Assembly: GCA_963711215.1 (NCBI GenBank)
Contig: CAVQDH010000006.1
Span: forward strand, 62,001-126,000
Source of the DNA: WHUA01 sp963711215
GTDB taxonomy: Bacteria > Pseudomonadota > Alphaproteobacteria > UBA8366
Direction of reading: 5' to 3'
Length of the DNA stretch: 64,000 bases
A model generated the notes under the pieces. The model was given only the letters and a program-made list of their open reading frames with translations. It made no database searches and had not been told where the DNA came from. A program made the translations under genes and the position numbers. Of this stretch, positions 54,067 to 63,170 are shown one piece after another; the first letter of the stretch is position 1; each line of letters starts with the position of its first letter.

Positions 54067-55134
54067 ATGCCGACCCTGCGCACGCTCCTTCCCGATTGGC
54101 CGCGCTGCCGCCGCTTCGCGACGGCATTGGTCGTGGGTGCGATCGGCGGCGCGCTGTTCAAATTTCTCACGGCGCCAATCCCGTGGATGCTGGGCTCCAT
54201 GTGCTTCACCGTCGCGCTCGCCTTCCTGCGGGTGCCGTTCGCGGTGCCGAAGCTCCTGCGCACGGCAAGCCTGATGATGGTCGGCCTCCTGCTCGGCAGC
54301 GCGTTCACGCCGGAGATCCTCGACCGCATCGGCGCCTGGGCCGGCGCGGTGGCGCTCAACATCGTCTACCTGATCTGCGTCGTGACGACGGGCACCGTCT
54401 ATTTCCGCAAGGTCGCGAAGCTCGATCCGGCGAGCGCCTATTTTGCGGCGACGCCCGGCGGCCTGGTCCAGATGCCTTTCATGGCGGAGGCTTTCGGCGG
54501 CAGCGCGCGCGACGTGTCGGTGGCGCAGGCGTTGCGCATCGTCGTCGTCGTCCTGGCGATCCCGATGTACCTGCGGTTTACCGAAGGCGCGCTGTTCCTG
54601 GCGAATGCCAGGATGCCGCATGCCGCCGTGCCGTTCGGCCCGCTCGACGCGCTGATCCTGATCGCGACGGCGCTCGCGGGATACTGGCTGGCGCGGCTCT
54701 GCCGCCTTCCCGCGCCGCCGCTGATCGGCACGATGATCGTGAGCATCGCCGTGCACCTCGCCGGGCTGACCGCGGCCCGGCCGCCGGCGGCGCTGTTCAG
54801 CGCGGCGCAGGTCGTACTCGGCGGCGCGGTCGGCACCTATTTCATCGGCCTCCGGCTCATGACCTTGGGCCGCATGGCGGTGATCTCGCTGGTCTGGACG
54901 GCCGTGCTGCTGCTGATCGCCGGCGCCTTCGCCTGGCTCGGCGAGCAGCTCGTCGGACTGCCGTTCTACGTCCTGCTGGTGGCGCTGTCGCCCGGCGGCC
55001 AGGCGGAGATGGGGCTGGTCGCGCTCGCGCTCGGGATCGAAGCCGCGATGGTGGCGACGATGCATTTCTTCCGCAGCTCGGCCTCCTTCCTGCTCGCCCC
55101 GGTCATGTTCCGCCTGCTGCGGCGATGGATGTGA
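54067..55134 (+). CDS. AbrB-family integral membrane protein (TIGR03082 duplicated domain)
   Basis: A 355-residue membrane protein of the AbrB/ammonia-monooxygenase-like family, whose name is a historical misnomer. Two repeated halves (~15-170 and ~190-345) each hold five or so hydrophobic segments. The signatures APIPWMLGSMCFTVALAFL and SLMMVGLLLGSAFTPEIL mark the first half; PAPPLIGTMIVSIAVHLAGL and GTYFIGLRLMTLG the second. The loop AYFAATPGGLVQMPFMAEAF and its counterpart VALSPGGQAEMGLVALAL are the conserved GG-type loops of the family. It is proposed to act as a transporter. Divergent from the otnK operon, it may supply its substrate; that is inferred. Confidence 0.85.
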   Translation: MPTLRTLLPDWPRCRRFATALVVGAIGGALFKFLTAPIPWMLGSMCFTVALAFLRVPFAVPKLLRTASLMMVGLLLGSAFTPEILDRIGAWAGAVALNIVYLICVVTTGTVYFRKVAKLDPASAYFAATPGGLVQMPFMAEAFGGSARDVSVAQALRIVVVVLAIPMYLRFTEGALFLANARMPHAAVPFGPLDALILIATALAGYWLARLCRLPAPPLIGTMIVSIAVHLAGLTAARPPAALFSAAQVVLGGAVGTYFIGLRLMTLGRMAVISLVWTAVLLLIAGAFAWLGEQLVGLPFYVLLVALSPGGQAEMGLVALALGIEAAMVATMHFFRSSASFLLAPVMFRLLRRWM

Positions 55135-55143
55135 CGTACGAAG

Positions 55144-55458
55144 TTACCCACCGCGACCATCTCCCTCCGGGTCGAGCGCGTCGGCGACCGCTTCCTTCTC
55201 GCGCTGCGGCAGCAGCTTCATCGCGAGGATGAAGGCCGATAGCGCGAAGCAGAGGCTATTCGTGACGATGATCGGCCATTGGCCGAGCAGGATGCCGTAA
55301 GCGGTCCACGAGGCAAAGCCGGCGACCGTGATCACATACATCCAGCGGGAGATGTCGCGCGTCTCCCGTGTCCGGATCACTTTCCAGGCCTGCGGCACGA
55401 AGCTGACGGAGGAGCACAGGGTGGCGAACCACCCGAAGACGGCGGCAGGTTCAATCAA
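55144..55458 (-). CDS. SemiSWEET (PQ-loop) transporter-like protein
   Basis: About 104 residues forming three transmembrane helices with the PQ motif in SFVPQAWKVIRTRETRDISR and the sugar-transporter stretch WMYVITVAGFASWTAYGILL. SemiSWEETs work as homodimers to move sugars. The start is uncertain: a TTG at 55458 begins directly at the domain (LIEPAAVFGWFATL), while the only ATGs lie at 55638/55635 and would add an unusual 60-residue Arg-rich leader. The C-terminus is acidic and charged (REKEAVADALDPEGDGRGG). It is convergent with the AbrB-family gene. Confidence 0.7.
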   Translation of the reverse strand: MIEPAAVFGWFATLCSSVSFVPQAWKVIRTRETRDISRWMYVITVAGFASWTAYGILLGQWPIIVTNSLCFALSAFILAMKLLPQREKEAVADALDPEGDGRGG

Positions 55459-55725
55459 GGAGCGGGCGGTTTCCGTGTTGTGGGCGAAAAGGCGCTGGAA
55501 ATAAACCGCCGATCGAGCGATCGGTTCCGCGCTAATCCGCCTGCTGCGGCGGTGGATGTAGGGGTGGGCAAATTCGTGGGGCGCTCGTGCGGACGGGGCA
55601 CGGAATTTACGGTTGAAAGATCTCCGATGAACCATCAATGCGAGTAAGTAAATTCAATAACTTTGCAATTGCGTGCATTGCGTTTTGTTTTTCACGCGAT
55701 CATAGTCATCTATGGAGTGTGACGA

Positions 55726-56340
55726 TTGGGCGTCGTTTCAGCTACGCCGGCACTGGACGCGAGGCGTTTGGGCGATGTCGTTGTCGACGCCAGGACGTTT
55801 CACATGTCGGCTGCCTTTCGTGACGCCATCGCCGATGAAATTCTGACGGCGCTCTACGATTACTGGCGCTCGCGAAAATCGGGTGAAAAGCTTCCTGGGC
55901 GCGCTGATATCGACCCTGTCGACATGCCGCGCGCGGCGCTTCCCCATGTTGTCCTGATGGAGGTAGCCGACGGCGGAAACCGGATCCGCTACCGGCTCGT
56001 CGGCACCGCCATCGTCGATGAATGGGGCGCCGATGTCACCGGCAAATACCTCGACGAGGTCATGGACGGTACCTATCTGGAGTTCGTGCGCGGCCTGTAC
56101 ATCGATGTCATGGAGCACCGTTGCGCCGTGTTGTCGGAAAGCACGTTCCGATGGGACGTGGGCAAGACCGTTGGCGCGCGCCGGCTCTACATGCCGCTTG
56201 CTTCGGACGGGGTGTCGGTCGACATGGTCCTGATCGGCCAGACTTTCAGCCGTTCCGAGGAACGGCGGGACGTTCCGTGGAAGCTGATCGAGGCAATCGA
56301 CACCCACATCGAGCTGGATCGCCTTCACGACATTCCTTGA
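55726..56340 (+). CDS. PAS_5-type single-domain sensor protein
   Basis: A 204-residue cytoplasmic protein with a PAS domain of the alphaproteobacterial PAS_5 (PF07310) type. It has ILTALYDYWRSRKSGEKLPG, RADIDPVDMPRAALPHVVLM, EVADGGNRIRYRLVGTAIVD, GADVTGKYLDEVMDGTYLEF and RRLYMPLASDGVSVDMVLIG. There is no kinase, GGDEF or HTH domain, so it is a stand-alone sensor or regulatory subunit. A long AT-rich upstream region (from ~55640) may carry its promoter. The ligand is unknown. Confidence 0.85.
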   Translation: MGVVSATPALDARRLGDVVVDARTFHMSAAFRDAIADEILTALYDYWRSRKSGEKLPGRADIDPVDMPRAALPHVVLMEVADGGNRIRYRLVGTAIVDEWGADVTGKYLDEVMDGTYLEFVRGLYIDVMEHRCAVLSESTFRWDVGKTVGARRLYMPLASDGVSVDMVLIGQTFSRSEERRDVPWKLIEAIDTHIELDRLHDIP

Positions 56341-56369
56341 CCCGGAATGCCGTCGCCGATTCACTCGGC

Positions 56370-57002
56370 TCACTCCTCCTGTTTGGCGGCCAGCTCCGCG
56401 TCCATCGCCTTCACCCGTGCGACGGCGGGGCGGGCGTTGAAGCGCTCGATATAGGCTTTGATCGCCGGGCGTTCGGGGATCAGGCCGAACATCGTCGTCC
56501 AGGACAGCCCGCTGCCCCAAAGCGCATCGGCGGCCGTGAAGCGCTCGCCCAGCATCCAGGGCCCTTTGGCGAGCTGCTCCGCAATGGCGTTCAGCATCGT
56601 GTCGAAATCGCCGTAGGGCAGCATCGATTGCGGCCCGGGCTCGTGCTTCATCGCGCGGTCGCAGACGGCGGGTTCGAAACAGGCGGCGTAGAAGACCATC
56701 CAGCGGAGATAAGGCCCGCGCAGCGGGTCGCCCGGCGGCGGCGCCAGGCCGGCCTCGGGGAACAGGTCCGCGAGATAGAGAAAGATCGCCACTTGCTCCG
56801 TGATCAGCGCGTCGCCGTGTTTCACGGCGGGCACCTTGCCCATGGGATTGACCGCGAGGTAGGCAGGCTGCCGCTGCTCGCCCGCCTTGATGTTGAGCAC
56901 CTCGAGCTCATAGGGAGCGCCGAGCTCTTCGAGCAAGGTCAGCACGATCGAGGACCGCGTGTTCGGCGCGTGATAAAGAACGATCTTGTCGCTGGGGCTC
57001 AA
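56370..57002 (-). CDS. Glutathione S-transferase family protein
   Basis: A 210-residue protein with a thioredoxin-like N-terminal domain (KIVLYHAPNTRSSIVLTLLE; Ser/Thr in NTRSS as catalytic candidates) and the glutathione-binding NPMGKVPAVKHGDALITEQV. The helical C-terminal domain has ERFTAADALWGSGLSW. Without a clear GST class the substrate is unknown; beta- or nu-like and MaiA-like roles are possible. It is convergent with the PAS gene and divergent from the TauD dioxygenase. Confidence 0.88.
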   Translation of the reverse strand: MSPSDKIVLYHAPNTRSSIVLTLLEELGAPYELEVLNIKAGEQRQPAYLAVNPMGKVPAVKHGDALITEQVAIFLYLADLFPEAGLAPPPGDPLRGPYLRWMVFYAACFEPAVCDRAMKHEPGPQSMLPYGDFDTMLNAIAEQLAKGPWMLGERFTAADALWGSGLSWTTMFGLIPERPAIKAYIERFNARPAVARVKAMDAELAAKQEE

Positions 57003-57103
57003 GTCGTGTCTCCTGCTGGCATGTCGTTTGCTGTATTTCTCATAATGGCGCGTACTCTATACGCCGATTGTGGCAACCGCATGCCGTTCATGGGGTGAGG
57101 CGA

Positions 57104-58164
57104 ATGTCTTTCGACAACGAGGAAAGCGGCGCGTTCGACATCACCCCCTTGCCGGGGGCGTCGTTCGGGAAACGGGGGCGGCTCCGGTCCGGCGGCGGCG
57201 CGGCGGATGCGCAGGCTTTCGTGGCGGCGGCGGAGGCCGATCCCGAGGCGCTGCCGCGCGCCCTGTACGCGGGCGACGGCCTGCTGCTGCTCCCGGGCTT
57301 GCAGAACATCGCCGGCGACGCGGGCCTGCTGCTGCGGCTCAGCCGGCTGTTCGGCCCCGAGATCGAGGATTACACCGAGATGCTCACCCTGAAGAACCGG
57401 GTGCATGAGACGGTGCCCCAGATCCTCGTCCTCTCCAACCTGCCGCCCTATACCCGCCAGCCGCCGCCGCAGCCAAGCCCGCCGCGCCGGGCGGACGGCG
57501 GCCTGCCGACACAGTTCCCGCACCGCCGCGGCTGGCACACGGACCAGAGCTACCGCCGGCCGCCGCCGGATATCACGCTCTTCTTCGCCGTGCTGCCGAC
57601 ACCGAAAGGACAGGGACAGACCCTGTTCGCCAACGGTATTGCCGCCTATGCGGCTTTGCCCGACGCGCTGAAAAGGCGCGTGGACGGGCTGATCGGTATC
57701 CACGTCAAGGGCGGCACCGGCCGGTCGGAGCAGGCGGTGCGGGCCGGCGAAGCGCCGCAGCCACTGCTGCCGCACGAGCGGCCGCAGCGCCAGCCCGTGG
57801 TGCGCATCCATCCGGTGACCGGCAAGCGGTCGCTCTATCTCTGCGAGGGCGGGCAGATGGACTGGGCGGACGGGCCCTTCGTCGGGATGCAGCCCGGCCC
57901 GGACGGCGACGGCGCCAGGCCCTGCTGTACGAGATCATGACCCACCTGACGCAGCCGCGCTTCACCTATGCGCACGAGTGGGAGCAGGGCGACCTCGTCA
58001 TCTGGGACAACCGAAACCTGGTGCACGCGGCGACTTGGTACGACGCCGCGGCGCAGAAGCGGCTGATGTGGCGGACCACCGTGCGCGGCAATCCGGGCGC
58101 GGCCTATGCCGGCGAGCGAAAAAGCTGGATCCCGGCGGATGACGCGCCGGCGATGGCGGGCTGA
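57104..58164 (+). CDS. TauD/TfdA-family Fe(II)/2-oxoglutarate dioxygenase, frameshifted
   Basis: Dioxygenase cleaving taurine, phenoxyacetate or related substrates through 2-oxoglutarate and Fe(II). The iron ligands are visible as HxD in RRGWHTDQSYRRPPPDITLF, and the distal His in DNRNLVHAATWYDAAAQKRL. The 2-oxoglutarate-binding Arg lies in LMWRTTVRG. A missing base near 57919 breaks the frame: the second frame reads ALLYEIMTHLTQPRFTYAHE, carrying the distal ligand, to 58164. Corrected length is ~353 residues. The ATG at 57104 (MSFDNEES) has a purine-rich stretch upstream. It is followed by a bidirectional terminator. Confidence 0.88.
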
Positions 58165-58170
58165 CGCGAA

Positions 58171-58199
58171 AAGAGGCCGCGGGGATGCCGCGGCCTCTT
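58171..58199. terminator. Bidirectional hairpin terminator
   Basis: AAGAGGCCGCGG and CCGCGGCCTCTT form a perfect 12-bp stem with a 5-base loop, with a T-rich tail on the plus strand (CCGTTTTG) and an A-run on the other side. It lies between the convergent TauD and IorB-type genes and should end both transcripts. Confidence 0.85.
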
Positions 58200-58221
58200 C
58201 CGTTTTGGGTAGCCTTCGCGT

Positions 58222-60396
58222 TTACGCCTTGAGCGCCTCGAGCACGCGCTCCGGCGTGAACGGCATGTGGTAGAGCCGTTTCCCGGTCAGCGCGAAGAAG
58301 GCATTCGCCACCGCGGCCGAGATGAACGGATTGCCCATCTCGCCGATGCCTTTCGGCTTGGCGTCGCTCTCCGCGAAGGCGACGTGGATCTCCTCCGGCG
58401 CTTCCGACATGCGCAGCACCTCGTAATCGCTGAAGTTGCTCTGCTCCACGGCGCCGCCCTTGATCGTCGCGCGCTCCTTGAGCACGCTCGAGATCCCGTA
58501 GATGACGCCGCTCTCGACGTTGCGGCGCGCCATCTCGGGCTGCACCACGGTGCCGGCGTCGATCGCGATCCACGCCTTGTGCACCCGGATCTTGCCGGAC
58601 GTGCGGTCGAGCGAGATCTCGACCACGCCGGCGCCGAGCGAACCTGAGCGTTCCGAGATCGAGAGCCCGAGCGCACGGCCTTCCGGCCGCTTCGTCTTCC
58701 AGTCGGACATGGTCTCGACCATCTCGAAGACGCGCGCCGCCTTCCGGGTCATGCCCAGCCGCTGGCGGCGGAACGCGAACGGGTCGAGGCCTTCCGCCGT
58801 GGCCATCTCGTCGACCATCGCTTCGATGGCGAACAGATTGAAGGGGTGCGCCACCGCCCGCCAATGCTTGAGGCGGATGCCGTGCGAGGCCCCGCGCAAC
58901 TCGATGTCCTGATTGGGGACGCGGTAGTAGCTGTCGAGCTTGATGCCGGAATAGGTCAGGCTTCCGCCGTCGCCCACGACGCAGTGCCGCCATCCCGATA
59001 CCTTGCCGTCCTTGTCCATCGCCGCTTCGACGGATTGGAAGGTCTGCGGCCGGAACATGCCGTAGGCGATGTCTTCCTCGCGGGTCCAGATCATCTTCAC
59101 CGGTTTCTTCACCGCGCGGGCGATCAGCGCCGCCTCGATGGTGTAGTCGGTGATGGTCCGCCGGCCGAAGCCGCCGCCCATGTATTGCTGATGGTGGATG
59201 ACCTGCGACGGCTCCAAGCCGAGCGCTTGGGCGATCTTATGGCGCGAGGAGTCGGGCGCTTGCGTGCCTTCCCAGACCTCGACCCGGTCGCCGGCTTCGT
59301 TGAAGCGGGCGACGCCGTTCAGCGGCTCCATCTGGGCATGATATCCGTAGTCGCTCTTGAAGCGCGCCTTGAACACCTTGGCCGCGTTCCGGAAGGCGGC
59401 GTCGGTGTCGCCGGACTGCTTGACCTTTTTCACCTCGACCGATTTATCGTCGAGCATCGCCTCGTAGGTCTTGTTCAGCGCGATCTCGGAATCGTATCCC
59501 TCGGCGAGGACATCCTGGGTCCATTGGATCGCGAGCTTGCTGCGCGCGGCGATCACATGCTCGTAGGTGTCGGCGACGACGGCGACGCCCTGGTCGAGCT
59601 TGACCACGTCGGACACGCCCTTCATCGCGCGCACCTCGGCGTCGTTCCAGCTGACCGGCTTGGAAAGCTGCACCGGCCCGTGCACCGTCGACGCATAGAC
59701 CAGACCCGGCAGCTGCACGTCGATGGAATACTGCGCGGCGCCGTTGACCTTGAGCGGGATGTCCCGGCGGCCGACCGGCTTGCCGATGAGGCGGAACGCG
59801 CCCGGCTTCTTGAGCTCGTCCTTGCCGATGTCGGGCATGGTCGCGGGCGGCTCGGCGAAGGCCGCGATCTCGCCGTAGGTCATCCGCCGGCCGGAGGCGG
59901 CATGCAGGACGACGCTGGGCTCGGTCGTCAGCTCGGCCGCGCTGACCTTCCACTTTTCCGCCGCCGCCTGCAGCAGGACCTTGCGGACCTGCGCGCCGGC
60001 GATGCGCATGTCGTCATAGTAGCTCTGGACCGCGCGGCTGCCGGCGATCACCATCGAGCGGCGGCCGCGGACCTCGTAGCCAAAGACCGCGGCGTCGGCC
60101 GGCGCCCATTCGAGCACGACCTTGTCCCAGTCGGCGTCCAGCTCTTCGGCGAGCGCGATCGGCACGCCGGTCATCGAGCCCTGGCCCATCTCCGCGCCGG
60201 GCGTCAGGATGACGATGCGGTCGTCCGCGGTGATGCGCACCCAGGCGCCGATGGTGCGGCCCTCGGCCATGGCCTGAGCGGGCGAAATCAGCGACAGGCC
60301 CTTGGGCCCGGCGGCGAGAACGAAGGAGAGGCCGGCCGCGCCGGCGAGGAAGCCGCGGCGGCTGACGCTCGGTCCTTTGGGTCGGATGTGGGTCAT
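58222..60396 (-). CDS. Molybdopterin hydroxylase large subunit (IorB/CoxL-like)
   Basis: Xanthine-oxidase-family catalytic subunit of 724 residues. A twin-arginine signal is at the N-terminus (SRRGFLAGAAGLSFVLAAGP). The molybdopterin cytosine dinucleotide domains show LTPGAEMGQGSMTGVPIALA, MVIAGSRAVQSYYDDMRIAG, GYHAQMEPLNGVARFNEAGD, YMGGGFGRRTITDYTIEAAL and, near the C-terminus, GIGEMGNPFISAAVANAFF, in place of the usual GVGE with a catalytic Glu. The GEMG carries a Glu one position away. It oxidises a heterocycle or aldehyde, with electrons passed to the 2Fe-2S subunit encoded just upstream (3-base gap). There is no medium FAD subunit, as in isoquinoline 1-oxidoreductase. Confidence 0.93.
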   Translation of the reverse strand: MTHIRPKGPSVSRRGFLAGAAGLSFVLAAGPKGLSLISPAQAMAEGRTIGAWVRITADDRIVILTPGAEMGQGSMTGVPIALAEELDADWDKVVLEWAPADAAVFGYEVRGRRSMVIAGSRAVQSYYDDMRIAGAQVRKVLLQAAAEKWKVSAAELTTEPSVVLHAASGRRMTYGEIAAFAEPPATMPDIGKDELKKPGAFRLIGKPVGRRDIPLKVNGAAQYSIDVQLPGLVYASTVHGPVQLSKPVSWNDAEVRAMKGVSDVVKLDQGVAVVADTYEHVIAARSKLAIQWTQDVLAEGYDSEIALNKTYEAMLDDKSVEVKKVKQSGDTDAAFRNAAKVFKARFKSDYGYHAQMEPLNGVARFNEAGDRVEVWEGTQAPDSSRHKIAQALGLEPSQVIHHQQYMGGGFGRRTITDYTIEAALIARAVKKPVKMIWTREEDIAYGMFRPQTFQSVEAAMDKDGKVSGWRHCVVGDGGSLTYSGIKLDSYYRVPNQDIELRGASHGIRLKHWRAVAHPFNLFAIEAMVDEMATAEGLDPFAFRRQRLGMTRKAARVFEMVETMSDWKTKRPEGRALGLSISERSGSLGAGVVEISLDRTSGKIRVHKAWIAIDAGTVVQPEMARRNVESGVIYGISSVLKERATIKGGAVEQSNFSDYEVLRMSEAPEEIHVAFAESDAKPKGIGEMGNPFISAAVANAFFALTGKRLYHMPFTPERVLEALKA

Positions 60397-60399
60397 GGC

Positions 60400-60855
60400 T
60401 TAGCCCTCCGCCGACGCGCGCTGGATCGCCGCGACGATCCGCGTGTAGGTGCCGCAGCGGCAGATGTTGCCGTTCATGTGGCGCACGATCTCGTCGCGCG
60501 ACGGGCGCTTGTTCTGCGCCAGCAGCTCCGCCGCCTTCATGATCTGGCCCGACTGGCAGTAGCCGCACTGCGGTACCTGCTCGGCGATCCAGGCCGTTCT
60601 GCAGCGGATGGCTGGACGATCGGGCGACAGGCCTTCGATGGTCGTGACCGAGGCGCCCGATACTTCGGCCAGCGTCGTCTGGCACGACCGGACCGCTTTG
60701 CCGTCGACATGCACCGTGCACGCGCCGCACAGCCCGGCGCCGCAACCGAATTTGGTCCCCGTGAGCTTGAGATGCTCCCGGATCGCCCAGAGCAGCGGCG
60801 TATCGGCTTCCGCGTCCACCGATACCCGCTTGCCATTCACGTTGAATGCAACCAT
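60400..60855 (-). CDS. (2Fe-2S)-binding molybdenum hydroxylase small subunit (IorA-like)
   Basis: A 151-residue two-cluster 2Fe-2S protein. The plant-type cluster motif is GCGAGLCGACTVHVDGK plus a further Cys in RSCQTTL; the second cluster uses CGYCQSGQIMKAAELLAQN and ICRCGTYTRIVAAIQRA. Typical of the small subunit of IorAB, CO dehydrogenase and xanthine-oxidase relatives. It is the promoter-proximal gene of the pair; the IorB-like gene starts 3 bases after its stop. Confidence 0.95.
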   Translation of the reverse strand: MVAFNVNGKRVSVDAEADTPLLWAIREHLKLTGTKFGCGAGLCGACTVHVDGKAVRSCQTTLAEVSGASVTTIEGLSPDRPAIRCRTAWIAEQVPQCGYCQSGQIMKAAELLAQNKRPSRDEIVRHMNGNICRCGTYTRIVAAIQRASAEG

Positions 60856-61187
60856 GGAATTACGCTCCTTGCGTTACGCAAAGTTTCGGCTACCCCACGA
60901 TGAATTTTGGAAAATGCGCAGCGTTCATCTCGCGCCGCTTCTCGAGGGTGATCTTGATCCAGATTGCAAAACCGGCAATCGCAATCCCCCGGTGTCGAGG
61001 CCGGCCGACGGCCGTCACACGTGAATTTGATCGGGGCGGGCAGCGCGATACCGCGGCCCGTCCCGTGAATGTGACCGCGGTGCCATCCTCACGTGCGACG
61101 AAATCCTGGGAAACCGCCGGAAAAGCGGCAATACTGTTTCCCTGTTGGGACGTGAAAACTTCAAAAAACACAATTCGGGGTAAACGC
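60856..61187. other. 330-bp divergent intergenic region
   Basis: Lies between the IorA-like gene (minus) and a metallo-beta-lactamase-fold gene (plus). No gene is supported. Promoters for both must be here, but no clear -35/-10 pair or palindrome was identified. A purine-rich GGGG near 61178 precedes the metallo-hydrolase start. Confidence 0.5.
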
Positions 61188-62162
61188 ATGGGAAGGAATT
61201 CTGTGATGTGGGCGGCGGCCGCGACCGGCCTGACCGCCTTGCTGGCGCAGCCGGTCTGGGCGGCCAATGTGAAGGTCACGCCGTTGGGCGGCCAGGCAGG
61301 CGAGTTCTGCCGTCAGGATCGCGCGCTGATCTTCGAGGATCCGAACGGCACGCGCATCCTCTATGATGCCGGGCGCACGGTCGCCGGGCCGGAAGATCCG
61401 CGGCTCGGCAAGATCGACATCATCCTGGTGAGCCACATGCACGGCGACCATTTGGGCAACGCGCATAACAAGGCGCCCAACTCGGGCACCTGCGACAAGC
61501 CGGACGTTTCGGTATCGGCGCTGCCGAACTCGAATAGCGTGAACATCGCGCTGGCCAAGAAGTCGAAGATCGTGACCGGCAGCGAGATGCCGCCCTTCTT
61601 CGCCGCCAAGCTGAAGGCGAATGGCGGCAATCCCAAGGATTCGATCCTGGCCCGCTTCGGCGGCAGCGTGAAAATCGGCGGCGTGACGATCGCGACCGTC
61701 CCGGCGCTGCACAGCAACGGCCTAGACCCGGATTACATCGGCGGCGATCTCGGCAAGGCGATGAAGGCAGCGGGGATCGCCGGCGACGTCGGCCTCGCGA
61801 CCGGCTACATCCTGACCTTCAGCAACGGCCTCGTCGTCTATCTGTCGGGTGACACCGGCATGATCGCGGACCAGGACAAGGTCGTGCACGGCTATTACAA
61901 GGCGAAGCTGGCGGTGATGAATATCGGCGACACCTTCACCACCGGGCCGAAGGAAGCGGCCTACGTGATCAACGACATGGTCAGGCCGGTCTCGGTCATC
62001 GCGTCGCACGCCAACGAGGTCGCGACGAAGGACGGGAAGGTGATTCCGGGAACCAGGACGGCGATCTTCAAGAAAGCGGTCAAGGTGCCGGTCTATATTC
62101 CGCTCAGCGGCAAGACGATGGAGTTCGACAAGGGCGGCAAATGCGTCGCCGGGTGCGCATAA
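61188..62162 (+). CDS. Exported metallo-beta-lactamase-fold hydrolase (UlaG-like)
   Basis: A 324-residue protein with a signal peptide (MGRNSVMWAAAATGLTALLA, cleavage after VWA). The MBL zinc motif is LVSHMHGDHLGNA (HxHxDH), with the further metal-binding GLVVYLSGDTGMIAD and VIASHANEVATKDG. The mature C-terminus holds a CVAGC pair. It resembles UlaG-like or RomA-like phosphodiesterase/lactonase members. The start at 61188 gives a basic N-region; an ATG at 61206 would lose it. It is convergent with a second MBL-fold gene. Confidence 0.88.
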   Translation: MGRNSVMWAAAATGLTALLAQPVWAANVKVTPLGGQAGEFCRQDRALIFEDPNGTRILYDAGRTVAGPEDPRLGKIDIILVSHMHGDHLGNAHNKAPNSGTCDKPDVSVSALPNSNSVNIALAKKSKIVTGSEMPPFFAAKLKANGGNPKDSILARFGGSVKIGGVTIATVPALHSNGLDPDYIGGDLGKAMKAAGIAGDVGLATGYILTFSNGLVVYLSGDTGMIADQDKVVHGYYKAKLAVMNIGDTFTTGPKEAAYVINDMVRPVSVIASHANEVATKDGKVIPGTRTAIFKKAVKVPVYIPLSGKTMEFDKGGKCVAGCA

Positions 62163-62187
62163 GCGTCGTTTCACGGTAACAACCTTA

Positions 62188-62219
62188 CGGGGCGATGCGG
62201 GTTTCCGTGTCGCCCCGTT
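62188..62219 (+). terminator. Hairpin between two convergent MBL-fold genes
   Basis: ACGGGGCGA and TCGCCCCGT form a perfect 9-bp outer stem, with an inner CGG/CCG stem, 25 bases after the first gene's stop. A short T-rich tail (TTTGC) follows. It probably ends transcription from both sides. Confidence 0.6.
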
Positions 62220-62237
62220 TGCTTCGACATGACGTGG

Positions 62238-63170
62238 CTAAGGCCCCTCGACGCCGACCCGGCCGCCGCCGTCGACCACGACCGTCTGGAAATGCAGCGG
62301 AACGACGACCTTGCTGTCGGGCGCGGCGGCGCGCACCTCGTCGACGAAGGCGCCGGTCTGCGCCAGCGCCTTGTCCTGCGGCGCGCCGAAGGGCAGGCCC
62401 TGATCGTCCCAATGCGTAGCGACGACGATCGGCGGGTTGCCGAGGCAGCGCATCAGCCGGGCGGTATAGTCGCGGATCTCGAGCCGCGGCGGCGCGGATG
62501 CGACGAAGACGATGTCCGGGCGCAGCCCCTCGATCTCGCGCTCGATATAGTTCATCGACCCGAACAGCAGGATCTCGCGCCCGGCGAAGCGCAGCAGATA
62601 GGCGAGAGTGCCGCCCTCGACATACTCGTCCAGGCTGAGCGGCCGGGTCGTGGCGGGGATGGTGCCGAAATCGCGATAGAGCTTGCAGGACAGCGCCGAA
62701 TGGAGGCTCGGCACGATGCGAAGCGAGAAGCGCTCGAAGGCGTAGTCCTCGCCGCCCTTGACCGCCAGCGTCTGCTCCAGCGGCACGCCGTTGTTGAGCG
62801 CCACGTTCACCGTGCTCTCGGTGCCGATGACGACCGCGCCGGTCTTCTTGGCGATATAGGGCACGTCCATGCAGTGGTTGAAGTGCGAATGCGACAGCAT
62901 GACGTAATCCGCGCGCGGCACATGCGTATCGACGGTGGCGGTGTCCGTCGTGGGCGCTTCGTCCATCCGGATGACCGGCCGCGGATCGTTCGGCACCGCG
63001 GTCGCGTCGGTCGGCCCGAAGCGGCGCCCCTTGAAGCGGACGCGCGACAGATAGGGGTCGAGCAGGAAGACCATCTCGCCGTCCGTGATCGACCAGCCGG
63101 CCGCGCCGAAATGCGTCATCCGCAAGGTCGGCCGGTTTCCTTGGCCCCGGCTGTCCTGCTTCCCGTCCAT
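62238..63170 (-). CDS. Metallo-beta-lactamase-fold hydrolase with altered motif
   Basis: A 310-residue cytoplasmic MBL-fold protein beginning MDGKQDSRGQGNRPTLRMTH. The canonical HxHxDH motif is changed to HSHFNHCMD (VMLSHSHFNHCMDVPYIAKK), so the Asp that binds the second zinc is Asn. Other motif positions (LLDPYLSRV, HFNHC, GTESTVNVALNNG, FLRLVPSLHSALS-type strand and VVVPLHFQTVVVDGGG) remain. GGGGA precedes the ATG; an upstream extension is unconserved. It may work with one metal or be catalytically altered. It is 183 bases downstream of the DUF4387 gene on the same strand. Confidence 0.82.
   Translation of the reverse strand: MDGKQDSRGQGNRPTLRMTHFGAAGWSITDGEMVFLLDPYLSRVRFKGRRFGPTDATAVPNDPRPVIRMDEAPTTDTATVDTHVPRADYVMLSHSHFNHCMDVPYIAKKTGAVVIGTESTVNVALNNGVPLEQTLAVKGGEDYAFERFSLRIVPSLHSALSCKLYRDFGTIPATTRPLSLDEYVEGGTLAYLLRFAGREILLFGSMNYIEREIEGLRPDIVFVASAPPRLEIRDYTARLMRCLGNPPIVVATHWDDQGLPFGAPQDKALAQTGAFVDEVRAAAPDSKVVVPLHFQTVVVDGGGRVGVEGP

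Noticed and set aside
58846..60903. Long plus-strand open frame (about 685 codons) opposite the molybdenum hydroxylase
   Set aside because: It lies antisense to a gene with intact Tat, 2Fe-2S and molybdopterin motifs, has no recognisable domain and a His/Arg/Asp-rich composition typical of GC-skewed shadow frames.
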